A DNA stretch of 64,000 nucleotides, taken from positions 1-64,000 of the forward strand of contig CALRNX020000011.1 of assembly GCA_943369665.1 (NCBI GenBank), written 5' to 3'. Source of the stretch: UKL13-3 sp943369665 (lineage in GTDB: Bacteria; Bacteroidota; Bacteroidia; UKL13-3). Below are positions 10,334 to 17,742 of the stretch, piece by piece (the first letter of the stretch is position 1; each line of letters opens with the position of its first letter). The notes beneath the pieces are model-generated. The model ran no database searches, had not been told where the DNA came from, and saw only the letters and a program-made list of their open reading frames with translations. The translations under genes and the position numbers were made by a program.

Positions 10334-10837
10334 TTAAAACAATTTGGAATAGGTATGATTGGTTTTGGCTTCGTGGTCAAGTAACCATTGTTTGCGATGC
10401 AGACCCCAGGCATACCCGGTGAGTTTTCCGTTGCTTCCAATTACACGGTGGCAAGGAACCACAATGGCCAATTGGTTTTTACCATTGGCTGTCCCAACAG
10501 CACGTGTCAGGTTTTCATCATTAGCTTTTTTGGCAAGGTCCAAATAAGAAACCGTTTTTGCATAAGGTATCTTTGCAACCGCTTCCCATATTTCTTGCTG
10601 GAAATCGGTTCCCTCCTGTTGGGTAGGGATGGTAAATTGTTTTCGTGTACCTTCAAAATATTCAGTAAGTTCAATACTGCATTGTTGTGTAAGGTCATTC
10701 TCAACAATGGATTTAATTTCTTCATTATCCTTCATAAACCGAATGCTGTGAACAGCCGTTTGCGTGGCTTGTATTTCGAGCATTCCGATAGGAGAGTGTA
10801 CGTAACTTCGAAAAGGAAAAACAATAATTTTGGGCAT
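10334..10837 (-). CDS. ogt: Methylated-DNA--protein-cysteine S-methyltransferase
   Basis: This 167 aa protein repairs O6-alkylguanine by moving the alkyl group to its own cysteine. The active-site motif PCHRVIG is present, preceded by the helix-turn-helix DNA-binding part (YAKTVSYLDLAKKA...RAVGTANGKN) and followed by GYAWGLHRKQWLLDHE. The ATG at 10837 is preferred to a GTG one codon earlier. It is stand-alone, with no Ada N-terminal domain. It lies about 95 bases upstream of ruvB on the same strand, so the two repair genes may be transcribed together. Confidence 0.93.
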   Translation of the reverse strand: MPKIIVFPFRSYVHSPIGMLEIQATQTAVHSIRFMKDNEEIKSIVENDLTQQCSIELTEYFEGTRKQFTIPTQQEGTDFQQEIWEAVAKIPYAKTVSYLDLAKKANDENLTRAVGTANGKNQLAIVVPCHRVIGSNGKLTGYAWGLHRKQWLLDHEAKTNHTYSKLF

Positions 10838-10876
10838 CACTGCAAAGCACGTATTTAAAATGCATAATCAGAACAT

Positions 10877-10917
10877 AAAAAAATCCGCAATTCAAAAATT
10901 GTTTCGAATTGCGGATT
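10877..10917 (-). terminator. Rho-independent terminator after sppA
   Basis: A perfect 12-bp inverted repeat (AATCCGCAATTC at 10882-10893, GAATTGCGGATT at 10906-10917) has a 12-base loop. It is followed on the minus strand by a run of seven T (10877-10883). It lies 20 bases past the sppA stop and would separate sppA from the alkyltransferase gene. Confidence 0.85.
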
Positions 10918-10936
10918 GCTTAAACAGATTTACCTG

Positions 10937-12700
10937 TTATTGAATTTCGCCATCCCATAACATGCGGGCTTTGATCCCATGCATGTGTTGGATTTTCTTC
11001 AATTGCTCATAGTATTTGTAGTCTTCACCCAATTGTTGTTTCACAAAATAAGTAGAAGCATTTGCGCCAAATGATTTGAATAGTTTTTCAAAAGGATCTT
11101 CTTGTTCAGGTAAATTGGTGATCCTGAATTCTTCCAAATTAGCTTTTTTAGCAGCCAGAGCAATGGCATCTTTTATTCCACCAAACTCATCTACCAACCC
11201 GATTTTTTTAGCATCCGTTCCGGCCCATACACGGCCTTGTGCTATTGAATCTACCTGTGCCTTGGTTAGGTTCCGGCCTTCAGCAACGCGCGAAACAAAA
11301 TCATCATAAATGCGGTCGATCATCTTTTGCATAATAGCTTTTTCTGCAGGGGTCATTGCCCTGTCGGGACTTCCCAGATCTGAATATTCTCCAAATTTCA
11401 CCTTCTCAAATTTCAACCCCATTTTGTCTTTTAGTAATTTTTCGGCATTAACGATCATTCCGAATACACCAATTGAACCTGTAATGGTATTTGGTTCAGC
11501 CATAATTACGTCTGCAGGTGCTGCGATATAATATCCTCCAGAAGCAGCAACTGCTCCCATTGATACGATAACAGGTTTTACTTTTTGGGTTAATACCACT
11601 TCTCTCCAAATAACATCACTTGCAAGAGCACTTCCTCCGGGCGAGTTGATACGCAATACAACTGCTTTTACTGCCGAATCTTTACGTGCTTTGGAAATTG
11701 CGGCAGCTGTTGGGGCCGATCCAACCTGGCCATCTTCACCATCACCATCCACAATTTCTCCTTCAGCATATATCACCGCTATTTTATCCTTAGCAGTTAT
11801 TTTTCCTTCCTTGGCTTTGCTTTTGTATTCACCAATAGAAACAAAATTGATATTGTCTTTTGTTTCTGTTCCGGTTAATTGGTGTAATTCCGAATCCACT
11901 TCATCAGCATATTTTAATCCGTCAATCAGCCCATATTGTTTGGCATCATCCGCATTTTGCACCAATAGGTTATTGCAAATGTTTCTGAATTCTTCTGCAC
12001 TTTTCTTACGCGATACTGCAATGCTCGTTATAAATTCATCATACACCGAACCCATAAACGACTGAATCTGTTTACGGTTTTCATCACTCATTTTATCGGC
12101 AATAAATGGTTCACCTGCGGCTTTAAATTTTCCATGACGGATAAGTTCAACCTGCACACCTATTTTATCCAACATTCCTTTTAAGTATGTTGATGAATAA
12201 GCAAAACCATCCAGTAACACCATTCCGGTTGGATTCATATATACTTTATCAGCGATCGAAGCAATATAGTAACCATGCTCTTCAATCACTTCACCGTATG
12301 CGATCACAAATTTTTTCGACTTCTTAAATTCGATCAATTCATCTCTGATTTCTTTAAGAGTTGCATAACTGTTAGGCATATATGAAATATCTATGTATAT
12401 ACCTTTGATCTGGTCATCTGTTGCTGCATGGCGGATACTTTTTAAAATATCATTTAATCCTGGCTCATTTGAACCTTCCATGCTCATAAAGTCGAAATCT
12501 TTGAAAGGATTGTCGGAAGTACGCTCAGGGATGCTGTAATCCAATGAAAGTTTTAATACCGAATTGTCTTTTACTTTCGTCTCTTCGTCACTACTACCGG
12601 CTAAACCTGCTGCAATGCCCATTAAGATAAAAAACAAAAGTACAATGGATAATAACGTGCCTAAAAGGCTTGCGAATAAAAATTTAAAAAACTGTCTCAT
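10937..12700 (-). CDS. sppA: Signal peptide peptidase SppA, long (67K) type
   Basis: This is a 587 aa inner-membrane serine protease that degrades leftover signal peptides. One N-terminal membrane anchor (FLFASLLGTLLSIVLLFFIL) is followed by two tandem ClpP-like domains. The catalytic Lys is in the first domain (GKFKAAGEPFIADKM) and the nucleophilic Ser in the second (AVAASGGYYIAAP, preceded by INSPGGSALAS), as in the tandem enzyme of E. coli. The gene starts 17 bases after the stop of the endonuclease I gene and ends at a strong terminator, so the two may form a unit. Confidence 0.95.
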   Translation of the reverse strand: MRQFFKFLFASLLGTLLSIVLLFFILMGIAAGLAGSSDEETKVKDNSVLKLSLDYSIPERTSDNPFKDFDFMSMEGSNEPGLNDILKSIRHAATDDQIKGIYIDISYMPNSYATLKEIRDELIEFKKSKKFVIAYGEVIEEHGYYIASIADKVYMNPTGMVLLDGFAYSSTYLKGMLDKIGVQVELIRHGKFKAAGEPFIADKMSDENRKQIQSFMGSVYDEFITSIAVSRKKSAEEFRNICNNLLVQNADDAKQYGLIDGLKYADEVDSELHQLTGTETKDNINFVSIGEYKSKAKEGKITAKDKIAVIYAEGEIVDGDGEDGQVGSAPTAAAISKARKDSAVKAVVLRINSPGGSALASDVIWREVVLTQKVKPVIVSMGAVAASGGYYIAAPADVIMAEPNTITGSIGVFGMIVNAEKLLKDKMGLKFEKVKFGEYSDLGSPDRAMTPAEKAIMQKMIDRIYDDFVSRVAEGRNLTKAQVDSIAQGRVWAGTDAKKIGLVDEFGGIKDAIALAAKKANLEEFRITNLPEQEDPFEKLFKSFGANASTYFVKQQLGEDYKYYEQLKKIQHMHGIKARMLWDGEIQ

Positions 12701-12717
12701 GTTATGTTTGGTGTAGG

Positions 12718-14352
12718 TTAATGTTGAATTTGAATTTTCGTTCTATATGTCTGGTCTGCAGTTTTTCCTTCTATCAAATACAAACCATCTGGAAGATTAC
12801 TCGTATTTATAACAGAATTTGATCGTTGGCTTACCATCAATTGCCCCTGCAAGTTAATGATGCTTATGGTAAATTCGGTATGGCTTTTTGATAAAATGTT
12901 CAATTCGTTGTTGGATGGATTAGGGAAACATTGAAAGGTAAATGTTGGGGCCGACAGTTGATCCATTCCTGCCAGTATTCGGTATGTTACAACCATCGGA
13001 ATGCGAATGTTTGGGAAATTTGTTGAATTGTTTTGAATAATGAGCGTATCCGTTGTGATAGAGTCAGACAAAACGGATACATCAAAAACAAGTTTTGCAG
13101 CACTGTCTTTAAGAATTGTTCCGGTGTTCGGGATAATTGTAAACTGAGGGTGGTTGGCAAATGTAGCGGTGTAATTCAATGGTTGATTACCGGTATTGAC
13201 TAATGCAATGGATCCTCGGTTGAACGCGATCATATCGCCTGATGTTGCTGTAAAATAAATGGGGCTGTAATCTGTTGCTATTAAACGGGTAGGAGATGCA
13301 ACGGAAGTTGATGCAAGCGAAGTTATACGGTCTAAAAATTCCGGATGATCGATAAATGGATTGCGGTTTCCCTGAAAGGCAAAAATGTCTTCGTTGCGTT
13401 TTGTGTCTACAACATTGGGAGCAAATTGCTGGTGCCATTGGCGCAACACGGTTTCCTGTGGAGCAAAAAATGTACTGTAATCCTGGTAACGCAGCACAAA
13501 ATACATCATGGCCCTTGCAGTTCGTCCTTTTTGTTCGTCCCGAGGTTCAAATATATTATTGGCAAATTTGCTTCCACCCACGGCCCATGTTGGATTTGTT
13601 ACCATTCCAAAAGGATAGTTACTTCTGGTTCCATTTGCGGTTTCATCTGTAGGGAATAAATGATGCAGATCGCAAACCATCGGAGCATTTGAACTGAAAA
13701 GACTCTGCGGCCAGGTATGCTCCGTATTAAAGTTGTCATTGGTTTGTGCATCCGATCGGCTGGTATATCCAACGGCTTTTCTACCTGTGTAAATGCACTC
13801 TAATGTATTGGTTGCAGCTCCTTGTCCATTTGTTTTTTGATTGTCGATTGTCATGAACATTTGGTCGCGCGCACCATTATAGGTGCAGCTTGTTTGCCCG
13901 GTAGTGATGATTGTTTTAAGCGCATCTTTTAAAGCTTGTTCACTCAAATTCTGGGTAGCATTATAATAAGTTCCGCTATAGTTTCCTGTTCCGGTAACTG
14001 TAATGGACATCGTTGAATTGTAAGCATTGCTCACAATTAATAATTGCGATGTTGTGGTAATATTATGAATTGGTTTAAAATAAACCCAGAGGTCAACCGA
14101 TTCGCCCCGGTGAATAACAAAGTCTGTATCACTAACCGAAAAAGCTTTATTGTACACGTTGATATCTTTAACTGTAATAACGGAGTCTGTAATTAACCCC
14201 TGAATGCTGAAGGTTATTTTAATGCTATCACGATTTGAAACTGTTGTATTGTTAAAATGTAAGGAATTGTTGGAAACAAGAAGTTCCTGTGCTTGCACAA
14301 AAAGACTCAAGAGAGAGGTCAAAACAAGCAAACCAAAATGCGGACGTTTCAT
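12718..14352 (-). CDS. Secreted endonuclease I family protein with T9SS sorting domain
   Basis: This 544 aa protein has a signal peptide (residues 1-21, ending VQAQ), then an immunoglobulin-like domain (about 22-125). The endonuclease I domain (about 145-345) has His-Me finger signatures NTEHTWPQS (209-217) and DLHHLFPTDE (228-237). A second beta-sandwich (about 360-460) precedes a type A T9SS sorting domain beginning FPNPSNNELN and ending with a short basic tail. It most likely acts outside the cell or on its surface, degrading DNA for nutrients or biofilm remodelling; that role is inferred. It is divergent from purB and probably co-transcribed with sppA. Confidence 0.9.
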   Translation of the reverse strand: MKRPHFGLLVLTSLLSLFVQAQELLVSNNSLHFNNTTVSNRDSIKITFSIQGLITDSVITVKDINVYNKAFSVSDTDFVIHRGESVDLWVYFKPIHNITTTSQLLIVSNAYNSTMSITVTGTGNYSGTYYNATQNLSEQALKDALKTIITTGQTSCTYNGARDQMFMTIDNQKTNGQGAATNTLECIYTGRKAVGYTSRSDAQTNDNFNTEHTWPQSLFSSNAPMVCDLHHLFPTDETANGTRSNYPFGMVTNPTWAVGGSKFANNIFEPRDEQKGRTARAMMYFVLRYQDYSTFFAPQETVLRQWHQQFAPNVVDTKRNEDIFAFQGNRNPFIDHPEFLDRITSLASTSVASPTRLIATDYSPIYFTATSGDMIAFNRGSIALVNTGNQPLNYTATFANHPQFTIIPNTGTILKDSAAKLVFDVSVLSDSITTDTLIIQNNSTNFPNIRIPMVVTYRILAGMDQLSAPTFTFQCFPNPSNNELNILSKSHTEFTISIINLQGQLMVSQRSNSVINTSNLPDGLYLIEGKTADQTYRTKIQIQH

Positions 14353-14426
14353 CTGTGTAGAATTTTAAAGGGGCTAAATTACTAAATTAAGCTGTAACGC
14401 CTTATTTTCGCACCACTTTTAACAAA

Positions 14427-15779
14427 ATGATCATGGAACTTACCGCTCTTACCGCTATTTCGCCAATTGATGGCCGCTACCGTAAGCAAACAGCAACGTT
14501 AGCTGCCTGCTATTCTGAATTTGCTTTGATCCAATACCGTATTTTGGTTGAAATAGAATACTTTATTGCATTAGCAGAGCTTCCTTTGCCTCAGTTAAAA
14601 GGGAAAATAAGTGCTGGACTCAAAAAAGAGTTAAGGGAGATCTATATTCAGTTTTCAGAAGCCGATGCGCAACGCATCAAAGAGATAGAGAAAACAACCA
14701 ACCATGATGTAAAGGCTGTTGAGTATTTTATCAAGGAAAAAATCGCGCCACTGGGCTTAACGGATATTTCAGAATTTATCCATTTCGGCCTAACCTCACA
14801 GGATATTAATAATACAGCTATTCCGCTTACCATTAAATCGGCCAACGAGCAGGTAATGATGCCACAGGTGCAGGTATTGGTGAAAAAGTTAACCAAGCTG
14901 GCAAAGGACTGGAAAAATGTTCCGATGTTGGCACATACCCATGGACAACCGGCTTCGCCTACCAAATTGGGAAAAGAAATACTGGTATTTGTGGAGCGTT
15001 TACAAGTTCAATTGTTCCAGCTTTCCGAAATTCCATATTCGGCAAAGTTTGGTGGTGCAACAGGTAATTTTAATGCGCATCATGTTGCTTATCCTAAAAC
15101 AAATTGGGTGAATTTTGCCAATTACTTTCTCTCGTCTATTGGTTTGGAGCGTTCGCAATACACTACCCAAATAGAACATTACGATAACCTAGCTGCGATG
15201 TTTGATGCATACAAACGTATCAACACCATTCTGATGGACCTGAGTCGTGATATGTGGCAATACATTTCGATGGAATACTTTAAGCAACAGTTAAAAGCAG
15301 GCGAAGTGGGCTCATCCGCTATGCCGCATAAAGTAAACCCGATTGATTTTGAAAATGCCGAAGGTAATTTTGGTATTGCCAATGCTATATTCGAACACCT
15401 TTCTGCTAAACTTCCAATCTCGCGTTTACAACGTGACCTGACAGATTCAACCGTGCTGAGAAATGTGGGCGTACCGATGGGGCATACCTTAATCGGATAC
15501 AATTCATTACTTAAAGGTTTGGATAAACTCATGTTAAATGAGGCCGCCTTAAATAGCCATTTAGAAGAAAACTGGGCTGTGGTGGCAGAGGCTATTCAAA
15601 CCATTTTGCGCAGGGAAGCTTATCCTAAACCATATGAAGCTTTAAAGGCGTTAACACGTACCAATAAAAAAATAGGAGAGAAGGATATCAAGAAATTTAT
15701 TGATACATTAAAGGTTTCGGCAAAGGTGAAAGCGGAGTTGAAGAAGATCACCCCACAAAATTATACAGGCGTTTACTAA
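14427..15779 (+). CDS. purB: Adenylosuccinate lyase
   Basis: This 450 aa enzyme catalyses two purine steps (SAICAR to AICAR, and adenylosuccinate to AMP). The fumarase/aspartase superfamily signature GSSAMPHKVNPIDFENAEGN is complete and includes the mobile-loop serine. Other conserved blocks are THGQPASPTKLGKE and FGLTSQDINNTA. An ATG at 14433 gives MELTALTAISPIDGRY, which aligns with the E. coli PurB start and may be the real start instead of 14427. The gene is convergent with aroE (6 bases apart). A TATTTTCG box at 14403-14410 could be its -7 element. Confidence 0.96.
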   Translation: MIMELTALTAISPIDGRYRKQTATLAACYSEFALIQYRILVEIEYFIALAELPLPQLKGKISAGLKKELREIYIQFSEADAQRIKEIEKTTNHDVKAVEYFIKEKIAPLGLTDISEFIHFGLTSQDINNTAIPLTIKSANEQVMMPQVQVLVKKLTKLAKDWKNVPMLAHTHGQPASPTKLGKEILVFVERLQVQLFQLSEIPYSAKFGGATGNFNAHHVAYPKTNWVNFANYFLSSIGLERSQYTTQIEHYDNLAAMFDAYKRINTILMDLSRDMWQYISMEYFKQQLKAGEVGSSAMPHKVNPIDFENAEGNFGIANAIFEHLSAKLPISRLQRDLTDSTVLRNVGVPMGHTLIGYNSLLKGLDKLMLNEAALNSHLEENWAVVAEAIQTILRREAYPKPYEALKALTRTNKKIGEKDIKKFIDTLKVSAKVKAELKKITPQNYTGVY

Positions 15780-15785
15780 ACCATT

Positions 15786-16526
15786 TTAAGGTTCATTGGT
15801 CCAAATTTTCCAGCTTTTTCCAGCTTGCAAATGCAACATTTCCAGTCCGTTTTTGATGGTAGCACCTTGGTTTTGACTTCGGGTTAAAAACTGGGTTTCG
15901 GCCGGCAAATAGATCAGGTCGTAGCAAATATGGTCTGGAGTGATCCATTGGTATGGTATATCGGGAGCACCTTCTGTATTGGGAAACATTCCTAAAGGGG
16001 TGCAGTTTACAAGGAGTTTGTTTTTGGTGAATATATCTTCAGTTAAGTCTTCGTAGTCAATATTTTTCGCTGTTCGGTTCCGGCTTACAAACTGATAATG
16101 AATACCCAATTTGTTTAACACAACAGCGACTGCTTTGGCCGCCCCTCCCGTTCCTAAGATCAATGCATACTGAATATTTTTATAAGCCAATAACGGGAGC
16201 AAACTCAGCTCAAAACCATACACATCTGTATTGTATCCAATAAGTTTTCCATTGGTTATGTTGATACAATTTACCGCACCAACATTCAGAGCGGAAATAT
16301 CAAGTTCATTCAAAAAAGGAATAACGCTTTCTTTATAAGGAATAGTAACATTCAACCCCTTTAGTTCGGGATGGGTTTCCAATAACGATTTAAACCGGTC
16401 AATATGTTCGATTGGAAAGTTTTGATACAAGTGGTCATGCAGCCCGAGCTCTTTGAATTTGGTGGTAAAATAATTTTCTGAAAAACTATTTTTAAGCGGG
16501 TATCCAATTAGTCCAAACTGTTTCAT
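15786..16526 (-). CDS. aroE: Shikimate dehydrogenase
   Basis: This 246 aa NADPH-dependent enzyme reduces 3-dehydroshikimate in the chorismate pathway. The N-terminal substrate domain shows GYPLKNSFS and NVTIPYKESV with the catalytic Lys. NTDVYGF carries the catalytic Asp, and LILGTGGAAKAV is the nucleotide-binding loop. It is somewhat shorter than the usual 270 aa but complete. Only one base separates it from the stop of the upstream OmpA-like gene, so the two must be transcribed and probably translated together, although their functions are unrelated. Confidence 0.95.
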   Translation of the reverse strand: MKQFGLIGYPLKNSFSENYFTTKFKELGLHDHLYQNFPIEHIDRFKSLLETHPELKGLNVTIPYKESVIPFLNELDISALNVGAVNCINITNGKLIGYNTDVYGFELSLLPLLAYKNIQYALILGTGGAAKAVAVVLNKLGIHYQFVSRNRTAKNIDYEDLTEDIFTKNKLLVNCTPLGMFPNTEGAPDIPYQWITPDHICYDLIYLPAETQFLTRSQNQGATIKNGLEMLHLQAGKSWKIWTNEP

Positions 16527-16527
16527 G

Positions 16528-17664
16528 TTAATGTCCTTTTTTATAAAACAAAATTTCCACCCTACGGTTTATTGCCCTTCCTTTTTCAGTTGAATTGGAT
16601 TGAAGGGGCTTGCTGCTTCCTGCACCTAAAGGTCTTATGGTTTTGGCCTTAATACCTGCATTGGCAAAATAGGCGGCGATGGTTTGGGCTCTTTTTTGAG
16701 ACAATAACAGGTTTGCTTGTTCATTTCCAATTGAATCGGTATGACCTATGATAACAATGCTGTCAAATGCAAACCGGCTCAACGAATCAGTTAAGTGTTT
16801 GATCTTTTTATGTTCTTGTTCCGGCAATGTGTAACTGTCGTTTTCAAAATTAAAATGATATTGGCGTTTGATGGGTCTACGCTTTTTGGTTGAATGACTG
16901 TTGAATGAAAGGGCTTCGAGTAAAACCCCGGAATCGTATTCACAATCCTCCAGATCGGCCACTAATATTTTGAGGTGATAAGGTTTTCCTGGAACTACGC
17001 GGGCAGCAGCCACAATCGGTTTGGTTAAGCCATCGTATTCGAGGTAGTCATATAATGGTGCATCATAATAATCATTTGCCACATACCATTCATTGTTTCG
17101 CAGATGGTTTACATTATTGATCATTACGGCTGTACCATTGGGCAGTGTCCCAATGTTTTTGTATTTACCAGTTGCTGTTTTGGGTTTGAGCAATAATGCA
17201 AAAGCGTCATTAAAATTTTTACCCACAAACTCAGGGTATTCTTCGGATCCAAACACAAATCGAAAGGCGATACTATCATAGGTAGGCACAAAGTCGAATT
17301 CCAATACCGCTCCGTCACACATATTTGTTTGGGTAATAAAGTTTTCGTCAAAGAAAAAATTACGGCCAAAATTTGCCCCGGCATTGGGCCTGCTGTTTTT
17401 GCCCGGAAACAATTCAACCCGCCCATTGGCAATGATAATGCCTTTTGAAAACCCCGTAAGTTGTCCACTGTCTTCAAAAAAGCCTAGTGCGTCATCTTCA
17501 CCTTTGTATTGAACATTGTTCACTGTGATGCCCGTTCCCATAAAATATTCTTTAACCAGTTGAGCCGGACTTAATGAATCATTGATTATGCTGACAGATA
17601 GCTGTGATTGGGCTTTTCCCTGCAAAAAAAACAGGATAAACAAAAAGGGGATATTTGCTTTCAC
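16528..17664 (-). CDS. Choice-of-anchor L domain protein fused to OmpA C-terminal domain
   Basis: This is a 378 aa exported protein. I place the start at a GTG (17662-17664), giving MKANIPFLFILFFLQGKAQS, a good signal peptide; a TTG at 17700 would add a polar, unlikely N-terminus. Residues about 25-235 match the choice-of-anchor L domain (VEYFMGTGITVNNV-type start, then FRFVFGSEEYPEFVG, NDAFALLL). Residues about 265-378 are an OmpA/MotB peptidoglycan-binding domain (IIGHTDSIGNEQANLLLSQKRA ... KGRAINRRVEI). The L domain usually ends in a T9SS signal; here OmpA replaces it. The protein is probably tethered to peptidoglycan from the outer membrane or periplasm. It shares a transcript with aroE. 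Confidence 0.82.
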   Translation of the reverse strand: MKANIPFLFILFFLQGKAQSQLSVSIINDSLSPAQLVKEYFMGTGITVNNVQYKGEDDALGFFEDSGQLTGFSKGIIIANGRVELFPGKNSRPNAGANFGRNFFFDENFITQTNMCDGAVLEFDFVPTYDSIAFRFVFGSEEYPEFVGKNFNDAFALLLKPKTATGKYKNIGTLPNGTAVMINNVNHLRNNEWYVANDYYDAPLYDYLEYDGLTKPIVAAARVVPGKPYHLKILVADLEDCEYDSGVLLEALSFNSHSTKKRRPIKRQYHFNFENDSYTLPEQEHKKIKHLTDSLSRFAFDSIVIIGHTDSIGNEQANLLLSQKRAQTIAAYFANAGIKAKTIRPLGAGSSKPLQSNSTEKGRAINRRVEILFYKKGH

Positions 17665-17705
17665 GTAGTGCAATAAACACAAAAAGAATTCATTCCCCAA
17701 CTTTC

Positions 17706-17713
17706 TACTTTTG
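17706..17713 (+). promoter_or_regulatory. Possible Bacteroidota -7 promoter box (TACTTTTG)
   Basis: TACTTTTG fits the Bacteroidota -7 consensus TAnnTTTG and lies 29 bases before the ATG at 17743. No TTG was found at the proper -33 distance, so support is limited. Confidence 0.35.
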
Positions 17714-17742
17714 GGTTACGTACTAACCAACAAACAAACACT

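Noticed and set aside
10388..10858. 156 aa open frame on the + strand
   Set aside because: It is antisense to the alkyltransferase gene, which carries an intact PCHRV motif; the + strand frame has no recognisable domain.
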